DNA of 48,055 nt, taken from NCBI GenBank assembly GCA_963644855.1, contig CAVIQL010000019.1, forward strand, positions 1-48,055. The letters are read 5' to 3'. The notes below the pieces were generated by a model. It saw only the letters and a list, made by a program, of their open reading frames with translations. It was not told the origin of the DNA and did no database searches. Both the position numbers and the translations under genes were made by a program. Shown here piece by piece: positions 1-7,938 of the stretch (positions are counted from its first letter, which is position 1; each line of letters begins with the position of its first letter). The stretch comes from UBA6398 sp963644855 (lineage in GTDB: Bacteria; Bacteroidota; Bacteroidia; Bacteroidales; Bacteroidaceae).

Positions 1-789
1 TTCCTGTATATTTTTTATGGAACAATAGCCGTGTTGTTCATTATTAAAATACTCTTTCCGCAAATCACGAAAGACGTAAAGACTGAAAAGTCGACAAATG
101 AACTTGCGGTGCAACAGAAACCCGATAGTATTGAGATTTATCGCGTTTGGGCGGACAGCATAATGGCTAAGCCTCACGAAAAACTCGCTTATAAATACGA
201 CAAGAACGGCAAGCCTATTCACCATAGGATTTATTCTGTGCCTGATTTCGTGAGTACTTTTCCCGATTCCAATCAAACGCATCTTGAAACGGCTATGCGT
301 CTTGGCGTGAAGCCGGTGAAGGACCGCGCACAAGCCGAAGCCAACAAAAAAGAACTTGTGTTTGTGGCATCAAATTCTTATTTCTACGTAAGGAGACTGA
401 GTAATTCCATTCCTTATCTTGTTCCGCGTGCAGCAATATTGCTTGAACATATTGGCAGAACGTTTCTTGATTCGCTGTCAATAAAGGGAATTCCTCTAAA
501 TACCATTATGGTAACTTCGTTGTTGCGCACCGAAGACGATGTGGCCCGTTTGCGCAAACACAATGGCAATGCCTCGCCAAACAGTTGCCACAGGTATGGA
601 ACTACATTCGACATTGCTTACAACAAATACCGCATGGTGCAAGATCCGGCGCTTCCCAAAGTGCGCCCGGTGAGAGACGACACGTTGAAATATGTGCTTT
701 CGGAAGTTTTGAACGATGCTCGCAAACAGGGGCTCTGCTATATAAAATACGAAAAGAAGCAAGGCTGCTACCATATCACGGCAAGATAA
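1..789 (+). CDS. M15-peptidase-like secreted/anchored protein (DUF5715-like), 5' partial
   Basis: The frame is open to base 1, so the gene starts left of the window. The GTG at 31 lies inside the coding frame: the residues encoded before it (FLYIFYGTIA) continue into VLFIIKILFP, giving a hydrophobic N-terminal anchor. The C-terminal half has the layout of a peptidase M15 / D-Ala-D-Ala carboxypeptidase fold: TSLLRT, then SCHRYGTTFDIAY (resembling the His...Asp zinc-ligand motif SxHxxGxAxD) and a final CYHITAR near the C-terminus where the last zinc His would be. I recall this pattern from the Bacteroidetes family DUF5715. A role in peptidoglycan trimming is inferred from the fold only. It is followed 13 nt later by truA on the same strand, so the two may be co-transcribed. 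Confidence 0.7.
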   Translation, partial: FLYIFYGTIAVLFIIKILFPQITKDVKTEKSTNELAVQQKPDSIEIYRVWADSIMAKPHEKLAYKYDKNGKPIHHRIYSVPDFVSTFPDSNQTHLETAMRLGVKPVKDRAQAEANKKELVFVASNSYFYVRRLSNSIPYLVPRAAILLEHIGRTFLDSLSIKGIPLNTIMVTSLLRTEDDVARLRKHNGNASPNSCHRYGTTFDIAYNKYRMVQDPALPKVRPVRDDTLKYVLSEVLNDARKQGLCYIKYEKKQGCYHITAR

Positions 790-802
790 ATTCCCTTTGC
801 AT

Positions 803-1615
803 ATGAGTCGCTATTTTATGTATGTAGCCTATGACGGAAGCGCTTACCACGGCTGGCAGTCCCAACCAAACGGAACAAGCGTGCAGGAAGTGGTGGAGAA
901 AAGCCTTTCTACTTTGCTGAGATGCAACATCAGCGTAACGGCAGCCGGACGTACCGACGCAGGAGTCAATGCTTCGAATATGCCGGTGCATTTTGATTTC
1001 AACGAAAAGCTGCCTCTGCCGTGTTCTGCCCCATGTGGAACAACCGCGGAGCAACAACTTCTCTACAAGATGAACCGAATTTTACCGCGCGACATATCTG
1101 TGAACAATATTGTGAGAGTTCGCAACGATGCGCACGCAAGGTTTTCGGCTGTGAAGCGTACATACTATTATTATGTGGCTTTGAAGAAAAGTCCGTTCCT
1201 TACAAAATATCATCTGCGTCTCACATTCCACGTAGACTTTCGCCTAATGAACGAAGCCGCAGCCATGTTGCTCGGCACACACGACTTTGACTGTTTTGCA
1301 AAAGCCCACCCCGATGTAAAAACTTCGATATGCACAGTGAGTGGTGCGCAATGGGTGAAAATCAACGAGGACGTGTGGCGATTTGAAATAAGTGCCGATC
1401 GTTTTTTGCGCAATATGGTGAGAGCGGTAGTGGGAACGATGCTCGACATAGGGCGCGGAAAAACAAAAACAAGCGAACTTGAAGAAATTCTTGCGAGTAG
1501 AAATAGAAGCCGTGCGGGAGAAAGTGTTGACGGCAATGCTTTGTTTCTTGAAAAGGTGGAGTATCCTGCCGATGTTTTCTGTGTTTCGGATAATGAAAAT
1601 CAAATTTTGAGTTAA
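803..1615 (+). CDS. truA: tRNA pseudouridine(38-40) synthase TruA
   Basis: TruA isomerises uridines 38-40 in the anticodon arm of many tRNAs. The 270-residue product opens with SRYFMYVAYDGSAYHGWQ, the usual TruA N-terminus, and carries the catalytic loop GRTDAGV with nucleophile Asp52. The C-terminal block FLRNMVRAVVGTMLDIGRG is also typical. The frame extends to a TTG at 797, but the ATG at 803 gives the expected start. The residue after GRTDAGV is Asn56 where the family normally has His (GRTDAGVHA); the rest looks intact. The stop is 2 nt before the ATG of the EamA gene, so translation is probably coupled. Confidence 0.95.
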   Translation: MSRYFMYVAYDGSAYHGWQSQPNGTSVQEVVEKSLSTLLRCNISVTAAGRTDAGVNASNMPVHFDFNEKLPLPCSAPCGTTAEQQLLYKMNRILPRDISVNNIVRVRNDAHARFSAVKRTYYYYVALKKSPFLTKYHLRLTFHVDFRLMNEAAAMLLGTHDFDCFAKAHPDVKTSICTVSGAQWVKINEDVWRFEISADRFLRNMVRAVVGTMLDIGRGKTKTSELEEILASRNRSRAGESVDGNALFLEKVEYPADVFCVSDNENQILS

Positions 1616-1617
1616 TC

Positions 1618-2535
1618 ATGTGGCTGTTTCTTGCGTTTTGTTCTGCTGCTCTTTTGGGTTTCTACGATGTATTCAAAAAGAAAGCTCTCACGGGCAATGC
1701 ACTAATCCCCGTGCTCACGCTAAACACGCTTTTTTGCAGCATGATATTCCTTCCCTTGATTTTGGGGTCGGCATTCGGTTTGATTGATACGGGTTCTCCG
1801 GCATACGTTCCGGTTGGCGGTTGGGAAATGCACAAATATATTTTGCTCAAATCTGTGATAGTTTTGTCTTCCTGGGCTTTTGGTTACGCCGGAATCAAAC
1901 ATCTTCCTATTACGATAGTAGGTCCGATAAACGCCACCCGCCCTGTGATGACGCTTATAGGCGCTCTTGTTATATTTGGAGAGCGTTTAAATGGTTGGCA
2001 GTGGGCTGGTGTGGCGCTTGCAGTGATTTCTTTTTTTATGCTTTCCCGTAGCAGCAAGCGCGAAGGTGTGAATTTCGCCCACAACAAATGGATTGTATGC
2101 ATTGTGTGTGCGGCTTTACTTGGAGCGGCAAGCGGTTTGTACGACAAGTATCTCATGTCTCCTGTGGCAGAGGGGGGAGTTGGATTAAACAAGATAGCTG
2201 TGCAGGGGTGGTATAATCTTTATCAGTTTGCCATGATGTGTGTAGTTTTGTTTGTCGTTTGGTTCCCGCATCGCAGGCAAGGCGACCATTTTAGATGGCA
2301 TTGGGCAATTGTTGGAATATCTTTGTTTTTGTCGGCTGCAGACTTCCTTTACTTTTATGCCTTGTCGGTTCCTGGGGCTATGATAGCTATTGTTTCTATG
2401 GTGAGACGTAGCAGTGTGATAGTGTCGTTTCTTTTTGGCGCATGGGTATTCCGCGAACACAATCTCCGCTCCAAGGCTGTGGATTTGGTTATGGTTTTGT
2501 TAGGCATGATATGTCTTTGCCTCGGCGCGGCATAA
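1618..2535 (+). CDS. EamA/DMT-family membrane transporter
   Basis: This 305-residue protein is almost entirely hydrophobic, with about ten membrane segments in two halves. It starts with MWLFLAFCSAALLGFYDVFKKKAL and has the EamA-type loops GPINATRPVMTLIGALVIFGERL in half one and SMVRRSSVIVSFLFGAWVFREH in half two, the internal duplication expected of the drug/metabolite transporter superfamily. Such carriers export or import small metabolites at the inner membrane; the substrate cannot be read from sequence. It sits 2 nt behind truA and looks like the last gene of that operon. No convincing terminator follows. Confidence 0.85.
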   Translation: MWLFLAFCSAALLGFYDVFKKKALTGNALIPVLTLNTLFCSMIFLPLILGSAFGLIDTGSPAYVPVGGWEMHKYILLKSVIVLSSWAFGYAGIKHLPITIVGPINATRPVMTLIGALVIFGERLNGWQWAGVALAVISFFMLSRSSKREGVNFAHNKWIVCIVCAALLGAASGLYDKYLMSPVAEGGVGLNKIAVQGWYNLYQFAMMCVVLFVVWFPHRRQGDHFRWHWAIVGISLFLSAADFLYFYALSVPGAMIAIVSMVRRSSVIVSFLFGAWVFREHNLRSKAVDLVMVLLGMICLCLGAA

Positions 2536-2677
2536 GCGTTGGCTTTTGGTATGTTGCAAAAAGTTTTAGCAATGTACTTTTACTGGTTTTATGATATTCC
2601 TATATGTTTGTTTAGGAAAGGAAACAGATGTCTGTGATTTGTGCGCCTAAAATGCGTTTATAGTTTTATGGTTTCCG

Positions 2678-3721
2678 TTATTGCGGATCCGAAAACTTGA
2701 AGCGGGCGCACAGTGGCAAATGGTCGCTAAATCCTCCCTTGTATTTCATTCCCTCGTAGGTGCGCCAAGGTATGGATACACCATCTTTTTCGGTTAAAAG
2801 AAAAGGTGCGATGAAAATGCGGCTATCACGGGGCGTTGTATATACTTGCGAGTTGGGATTTAATAGGTTTCCGTTAACAATAATATTGTCTATAACTTCC
2901 CATTGTCTGTTGTAGAAATACGTACCTTTTATATTGTCGTCGCCACATTGGGCATTTATCATGCAGTAAAGCTCTTTGTCTGAAAAATATCCCTCGTGGT
3001 CGGCAGCAGGTAGGGCTTTCAATACTCGGGATAAGGGCGAAGATTGCGGATTGTCGTTGAAATCGCCGGTGATAATGACAAGAGGATTTTTTCTTGCGCC
3101 ACACAAAGAATCGTATACATACCTTATTTGTGCGGCAATTCTTTCGCGATAGAGCAAACCGCTTTTGTGGCGTTCGAGTTTACTTGGAAAATGGCAAACA
3201 AATACATCTAGGGTGTCGCCTGTGGCTATTCGTCCGCTCACATATAGCACATCGCGCGAATGTTTTGCGGGCAAACCGCTAAAATCGGGGTGTATCGACT
3301 GCCATTGTATGGGAACAAATCCCGGACTCTTGTATAGCAGTGCCACATTAATGCCTCGCGGGTCGTTGCTGTGGGTCATTATATAATTGTATCTTGCCCT
3401 GCGCAGAAGCCCAGTGCGTGTGAGTCGCGTCATAACGGTATCGTTTTCCACTTCACACAATGCCACAATGTCGGGAAGTCTGTTGCCTCCAACAGCAGCG
3501 ATAGTCTTGCCAATGTTGTTGGCTTTGCGCATGAACTTAGTCCATGTCCAATGCCTCACGGCCGTTGGCAGAAAATCGTTGTCGTTTGTTTGAGGGTCGT
3601 CAATGGGGTCGAAAAAATTTTCGGTGTTTAGTTCCATTACGCAAAACCCGTCTTGCGCTTTCAAAGAGTTTGTTTCGCAAAAAACAACGATAATAATGGT
3701 TATTATAATGCGTGCCGTCAT
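2678..3721 (-). CDS. Secreted endonuclease/exonuclease/phosphatase-family protein
   Basis: The 347-residue product starts with a probable signal peptide ending near LKAQ (residue 23). It carries the EEP fold signature: MELNTENFFD near residue 30, VALCEVEN with the metal-binding Glu at about 90, VIITGDFNDNP with the Asp/Asn pair, and FSDHLPL with the catalytic His near the C-terminus. Family members cleave phosphodiesters in nucleic acids, lipids or phosphoinositides; Bacteroidetes have many exported copies of unknown substrate. Its ATG overlaps the TGA of the upstream acyltransferase by 4 nt (ATGA), so it is the second gene of a two-gene operon. The signal peptide places it in the periplasm or outside. 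Confidence 0.85.
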   Translation of the reverse strand: MTARIIITIIIVVFCETNSLKAQDGFCVMELNTENFFDPIDDPQTNDNDFLPTAVRHWTWTKFMRKANNIGKTIAAVGGNRLPDIVALCEVENDTVMTRLTRTGLLRRARYNYIMTHSNDPRGINVALLYKSPGFVPIQWQSIHPDFSGLPAKHSRDVLYVSGRIATGDTLDVFVCHFPSKLERHKSGLLYRERIAAQIRYVYDSLCGARKNPLVIITGDFNDNPQSSPLSRVLKALPAADHEGYFSDKELYCMINAQCGDDNIKGTYFYNRQWEVIDNIIVNGNLLNPNSQVYTTPRDSRIFIAPFLLTEKDGVSIPWRTYEGMKYKGGFSDHLPLCARFKFSDPQ

Positions 3722-4752
3722 TTTTTTATAGAATAACCGACAGACGATTTGCGCTTGGTGGTTGTTCCGAAAACCAGAAAACCGGTGAATTTGTTGCTAT
3801 GTAATAATTTTCCTACTGCAACGGCGCAAATACTAACGACAATGGCGAAGATTATATCCAACGGAATTTGCAGGGCATACGATGAAATGTGTTTCATTCC
3901 GCCCCACAAAGAAATGATATGAATGAAAAAATAGTGGAAAAGGTATATGTCGAGCGACTTACGCCCGCAAAATGCCAGCATGTTTGAAATCGTAGCCTTG
4001 GAACCTTCGCGTTTTTGAAAAACAACAACCAAAAACAATACGGCGTTTGAGTGGGCTAAGAAACAAACGGCGTTGGGATAGGTGTAAAGCCAATCTATGC
4101 AGCAGGCATGGGATAGGGGATTGAACGAAAAGACAAAAAATATGATATATAAAGTCCCGAAAATCCATGGCAACGCTTTGTGTCGGCTTAATACGGCAAC
4201 AACGTCGTATTTTCTGCAAAGAAAGCCTCCTATGAAATATATCCAGAGATAAAAATGAGCCATGCCAATAGGGTCGTCATGGAATGTGTTGAAAAATTTG
4301 TCTTTTATAATGCTAAGCAAAACCCATATCAACGCCGCAATACCAAGATCGAAAAATACAGAGTGCTTAGTTTTTCCGCTTAAAGCAAATGGTAAAAGAA
4401 AAATAAGAAATGTGGCAAGAGTTTTCAGATACCAGTATCCTAAATTATATGACTCGCAGAAAAACATCTTGGCATCAACTCCGAGAAAAAGCACGTAGAG
4501 TATACCAACAACAAGCATTGGCTGGAGTAAACGCCATAAACGCACAACCAACTTGCGAGGCGCAGGAACACTCTTCAATACAAAACCGGAGATAAACATG
4601 AAAAGCGGCATGTTGAACGATATGATAAATGCTTCGACGTAGTTTGTGTCGGCGCGCTGGTTCATGCCGAAAACAAGAATATGACCCATTACAACGGTAA
4701 ACATTGCAAGCCCTTTGAGGCGGTCGATGTATTGAAATCTTTGGTTTTGCAT
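3718..4752 (-). CDS. Acyltransferase-3 family integral membrane protein
   Basis: The frame runs up to 4896, but the start is placed at the ATG at 4752, which gives MQNQRFQYIDRLKGLAMFTV. This is the normal acyltransferase-3 N-terminus (Asp-Arg-Leu-Lys-Gly, then VVMGHI with the catalytic-type His). It also puts the ATG 8 nt downstream of a good -7 box. The protein (344 aa) has roughly ten membrane segments. SFNMPLFMFISGFVL is the second conserved block and DIYLFHYFFIH the C-terminal one. The family moves acyl groups from the cytoplasm to sugars or lipids on the outer face of the inner membrane; the acceptor is unknown. It is coupled to the downstream EEP gene by a 4-nt overlap. Confidence 0.88.
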   Translation of the reverse strand: MQNQRFQYIDRLKGLAMFTVVMGHILVFGMNQRADTNYVEAFIISFNMPLFMFISGFVLKSVPAPRKLVVRLWRLLQPMLVVGILYVLFLGVDAKMFFCESYNLGYWYLKTLATFLIFLLPFALSGKTKHSVFFDLGIAALIWVLLSIIKDKFFNTFHDDPIGMAHFYLWIYFIGGFLCRKYDVVAVLSRHKALPWIFGTLYIIFFVFSFNPLSHACCIDWLYTYPNAVCFLAHSNAVLFLVVVFQKREGSKATISNMLAFCGRKSLDIYLFHYFFIHIISLWGGMKHISSYALQIPLDIIFAIVVSICAVAVGKLLHSNKFTGFLVFGTTTKRKSSVGYSIKK

Positions 4753-4760
4753 TGCTACTG

Positions 4761-4768
4761 CAAAAGTA
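4761..4768 (-). promoter_or_regulatory. -7 box of the acyltransferase/EEP operon
   Basis: On the minus strand this reads TACTTTTG, a match to the Bacteroidetes -7 consensus TAnnTTTG. Only 8 nt separate it from the ATG at 4752, so the transcript would have almost no leader. Confidence 0.65.
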
Positions 4769-4805
4769 ATGATTTTTACAATGAGGATATGTTGTTGTAA
4801 AATGT

Positions 4806-4813
4806 TAACTTTG
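4806..4813 (+). promoter_or_regulatory. -7 box of the OPT transporter gene
   Basis: TAACTTTG matches TAnnTTTG and lies 23 nt before the ATG at 4837. Together with the minus-strand box at 4761-4768 it makes a compact divergent promoter region of 84 bp. Confidence 0.65.
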
Positions 4814-4836
4814 CTCACAAAACAATCATAAATAGC

Positions 4837-6867
4837 ATGAACAAGGATTTGAACAAAATTGCGCAGGAACAACCTGTTGCAGAACCGGAAGCACAAGGGC
4901 TTGCGGAAAACGCCTTTCGTGAATTGAAAGAGGGCGAAGAATACAACCCAATAATGCCTGCGACAACCAATCCGCGAGAAACAACGCCGTGGTCGGTAAC
5001 ATGGGGCTTGGTTATGGTAATTATTTTTTCTGCAGCCACGGCTTATCTTGGCTTGAAAGTAGGGCAGGTGTTTGAAGCAGCAATTCCCATCGCTATTATA
5101 GCCGTAGGAATCTCTGGCGTGTCGAAACGAAAAGGCGCATTAGGCGAGAATGTTATTATTCAAAGCATAGGAGCTTGTTCGGGAAACGTTGTAGCGGGCG
5201 CAATATTCACACTTCCTGCTCTATATATCCTGCAAGCAAAATATCCCGACATATCTGTAGATTTTGCAAAGGTATTTCTTGCTTCTTTCCTCGGAGGCGC
5301 GCTCGGAATTCTCTTTTTGATTCCTTTCCGCAAGTATTTTGTGAAAGAAATGCACGGCAAATATCCTTTTCCCGAAGCCACAGCTACAACACAAGTGCTC
5401 GTGTCGGGACAAAAAGGCGGCGGTAGCCTTATGTTATTATTAAAATCAGGAATAATCGGCGGCTTGTTCGATTTTGTGGTAGCCACATTCGGACTATGGA
5501 ATGAGAATTTCACAAGTAGAGTGTGCTCGCTCGGAGAAACCATAGCCGACAAAGCAAAATTAGTGTTTAAAATCAATACAGGTGCAGCCGTACTTGGAAT
5601 GGGTTATATTGTAGGGCTGAAATATGCTGCCATAATCTGTGCCGGTTCTGTAGTTGTATGGTGGCTTATTGTACCAGGTATTTCATTTGTGTTCCCAGAT
5701 TTGATGGTTTCCAACGGAAATGGCGAACAAATTGCAGCCTCATTGGCTTCTCCTGAAATGATATTCTCTTACGCGCGTTCCATAGGCATTGGCGCGATAG
5801 CCATGGCGGGAATTATCGGTATAATAAAAAGCCGTAAGATAATTGCAAGCGCAGTTTCGCTTGCTGGGCGCGAGATGAAAAAGAAAGGAAACGATAGCGG
5901 CAAAGACGTTCGCACGCAGCGCGACTTGCCAATGAAGTTTATAATTATCGGCACGCTGATAACATTAGTAGTAACCTTTTTGTTTTTCTACTTCGGCGCG
6001 ATGGGAGGAAATATACTTTACGCAGTTGTGGGAATACTTCTCGTGGCAGTAATAGCCTTTCTTTTCACCACCGTAGCAGCCAATGCCATTGCCATTGTAG
6101 GCAGCAATCCAGTTTCGGGTATGACTTTGATGGCTTTGATATTGTCTTCTATAATAATGGTATCAGTTGGATTGAAAGGCACGGGCGGTATCGTTGCAGC
6201 GTTGTTGATGGGCGGTGTGGTTTGCACGGCTTTGTCGATGGCAGGTAGCTTTGTTACTGATTTGAAGATAGGCTATTGGCTTGGCACAACGCCAGCAAAG
6301 CAGGAAACATTCAAGTTCTTGGGAACTCTTGTCGCTGCTGTAACCGTAGGCGGCGTTATGATTGTGCTAAACAAGACTTATGGTTTCACCGGAGACGCTC
6401 TTGCTGCTCCCCAAGCCCATGCCATGGCTGCCGTAATAGAACCCCTTATGAATGGAGGCAGTGCTCCGTGGCTTCTCTACGGTATTGGCTGTGTTATAGC
6501 CATTGTGCTTACCGCGCTGAACGTTTCTGCTCTTGCGTTTGCGCTTGGAATGTTCATTCCGTTGGAACTGAACTTGCCGCTTATCGTTGGCGGACTTATA
6601 AGCTGGTATGTCAAGAGCCGTACAAACGATGAAATGCTTCGTAATGCCTACAACGAACGCGGAACGCTTATCGCTTCGGGATTTATTGCCGGTGGCGCGT
6701 TGATGGGAGTTGTAAGTGCTGCGTTGAGATTTGGTGGAATCAATCTGGTGATGGACGCATGGTTAGACAATCCGCTTAGCCAACTCGTTTCACTGGTTGC
6801 ATACGTTCTGTTGATATTCTGTTTCATAAAAATGTCGATAGTGAAGCCTAAAAACTTCGGAATGTAA
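4837..6867 (+). CDS. OPT-family oligopeptide transporter
   Basis: The 676-residue polytopic membrane protein has a hydrophilic N-terminus of about 50 residues (LKEGEEYNPIMPA, then TPWSVTWGLVMVIIFS). Its OPT signatures are YLGLKVGQVFEAAIPIAI and KYPFPEATATTQVLVSGQKGG, followed by GGLFDF and a long run of membrane helices. The length fits the prokaryotic OPT family (about 640-680 aa). These are secondary, usually proton-coupled, importers of small peptides or metal-chelate compounds at the inner membrane; the substrate is not deducible here. It is monocistronic, with its own promoter and rpsP's promoter following directly. Confidence 0.92.
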   Translation: MNKDLNKIAQEQPVAEPEAQGLAENAFRELKEGEEYNPIMPATTNPRETTPWSVTWGLVMVIIFSAATAYLGLKVGQVFEAAIPIAIIAVGISGVSKRKGALGENVIIQSIGACSGNVVAGAIFTLPALYILQAKYPDISVDFAKVFLASFLGGALGILFLIPFRKYFVKEMHGKYPFPEATATTQVLVSGQKGGGSLMLLLKSGIIGGLFDFVVATFGLWNENFTSRVCSLGETIADKAKLVFKINTGAAVLGMGYIVGLKYAAIICAGSVVVWWLIVPGISFVFPDLMVSNGNGEQIAASLASPEMIFSYARSIGIGAIAMAGIIGIIKSRKIIASAVSLAGREMKKKGNDSGKDVRTQRDLPMKFIIIGTLITLVVTFLFFYFGAMGGNILYAVVGILLVAVIAFLFTTVAANAIAIVGSNPVSGMTLMALILSSIIMVSVGLKGTGGIVAALLMGGVVCTALSMAGSFVTDLKIGYWLGTTPAKQETFKFLGTLVAAVTVGGVMIVLNKTYGFTGDALAAPQAHAMAAVIEPLMNGGSAPWLLYGIGCVIAIVLTALNVSALAFALGMFIPLELNLPLIVGGLISWYVKSRTNDEMLRNAYNERGTLIASGFIAGGALMGVVSAALRFGGINLVMDAWLDNPLSQLVSLVAYVLLIFCFIKMSIVKPKNFGM

Positions 6868-6886
6868 AGAAATTTAGCGTTTTCTG

Positions 6887-6915
6887 TTTGTAATCAAAAT
6901 AAATCCGTAACTTTG
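6887..6915 (+). promoter_or_regulatory. Promoter of rpsP
   Basis: TTTG at 6887-6890 and TAACTTTG at 6908-6915 are separated by 17 bp, a good Bacteroidetes -33/-7 pair. The leader to the ATG at 6964 would be about 45 nt and ends in the AT-rich stretch ATAAAAAATTTTT. Confidence 0.75.
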
Positions 6916-6963
6916 CAGTGCCGCTACGAGTTGGCGGTATGTTCAAACTAATAAAAAATTTTT

Positions 6964-7539
6964 ATGGCAACAAAAATCAGATTGCAGCGCCACGGTCGTA
7001 AAGACTATGCTCATTACACCATTGTGGTTGCTGATTCAAGAGCTCCGCGTGACGGAAGGTTCATTGAACGTCTTGGCAGTTACGATCCAAACACAAATCC
7101 TGCCACTATCCAGTTGAATTTCGACCGTGCCCTTTATTGGGTAGGTGTAGGTGCACAACCCACCGACACTGCCCACTATATTCTCAAGCGCGAGGGAGTA
7201 ATGCTTATGAAGCATCTACTTGGCGGCGTTAAGAAAGGCGCGTTTGACGAGGCTGAAGCAAAGAAACGTTTCGAGACTTGGAAGGCTGACAAAGATTCCC
7301 GCATCAATGCTGTGGTAAACAAACTTCAGGCAGACAAGTCGAGCGATGCTGCAAAGCGTGCTGAAGCTGAGAAGAAAGTTAACGAAGAAATTGCAAAGCG
7401 TGTGGCTGAGAAGAAAGCCGCTATCGCTGCTGCTCAAGCAGAAGAGGCTGCAAAAGCCGCTGCTGAGGCACAAGAAGCTGCTGCTCCTGCAGATGCTCCC
7501 GCTGAGGAAGCTCCTGCAACCGAAGAAGCTAACGCTTAA
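6964..7539 (+). CDS. rpsP: 30S ribosomal protein S16 with long C-terminal tail
   Basis: Residues 1 to about 80 are a standard S16 (MATKIRLQRHGRKDYAHYT, then RFIERLGSYDP, then RALYWVGVGAQPTDT), a small-subunit assembly protein. About 110 residues follow: first a charged part (FDEAEAKKRFETWKADKD), then a low-complexity Ala/Glu/Lys/Pro tail ending EEAPATEEANA, for a total of 191 aa. Long S16 tails are known in Bacteroidetes, so this is not an artefact. Usual S16 neighbours (rimM, trmD, rplS) are absent; the gene stands alone between its own promoter and terminator. Confidence 0.97.
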   Translation: MATKIRLQRHGRKDYAHYTIVVADSRAPRDGRFIERLGSYDPNTNPATIQLNFDRALYWVGVGAQPTDTAHYILKREGVMLMKHLLGGVKKGAFDEAEAKKRFETWKADKDSRINAVVNKLQADKSSDAAKRAEAEKKVNEEIAKRVAEKKAAIAAAQAEEAAKAAAEAQEAAAPADAPAEEAPATEEANA

Positions 7540-7561
7540 TTTCTTGGAAAAGCCAAACGGA

Positions 7562-7592
7562 AAAGCCGGACAGTTTTGTCCGGCTTTCTTTT
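7562..7592 (+). terminator. Rho-independent terminator of rpsP
   Basis: An 11-bp perfect stem (7562-7572 with 7577-7587, core AGCCGGACA/TGTCCGGCT) with loop GTTT is followed by CTTTTTTG. It lies 22 nt after the rpsP stop. Confidence 0.92.
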
Positions 7593-7731
7593 TTGCTCCA
7601 TGAAAAATAGCGCGCGTTTTTGTAGGTAATAGATTGAGTATATGTTGTCTTATCTTGGATTCCCAAATGCTTTTGCTGTAGGTCGCAGAGTTCGCTTTGG
7701 ACATGAAATTTTTAATAAGCCATATTATTGA

Positions 7732-7790
7732 AATAATAAGGCACCTTTTTTAAAAAATGTCGGATATTATTTAAATAATGTCCGACATTA
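7732..7790. repeat. Modular 21-bp repeat, copy 1
   Basis: The layout is word AATAATAAGGCACC, connector TTTTTTAAAAAA, word TGTCGGATAT, connector TATTTAAATAA, word TGTCCGACAT. The last two words are complementary apart from one G/T pair, so 7752-7788 can fold as a near-perfect hairpin. The opening AATAATAAGGCAYC is shared with the copy at 30756. Confidence 0.85.
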
Positions 7791-7909
7791 GTTTTGCGCT
7801 TTCGCGAACCGTTGCATTTAATGGTAATTTCGTTTGTTTTGTAACCAAATATCTGCGGCAAACTGTCTGCTGTTTCGCGGCAGATGTTCTCTATTACGGC
7901 AGAATTTGT

Positions 7910-7917
7910 TAATTTTG
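7910..7917 (+). promoter_or_regulatory. -7 box of guaA
   Basis: TAATTTTG matches TAnnTTTG and lies 21 nt before the guaA ATG. No clear -33 TTTG is seen at the expected distance. Confidence 0.6.
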
Positions 7918-7938
7918 CGGACGTAAATACAAAGCCAC

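Larger units (their letters stand above)
7540..7938. other. rpsP-guaA intergenic region (399 bp)
   Basis: It holds the rpsP terminator (7562-7592), a modular repeat copy (7732-7790) and the guaA promoter (7910-7917). I see no gene in it. Confidence 0.7.
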
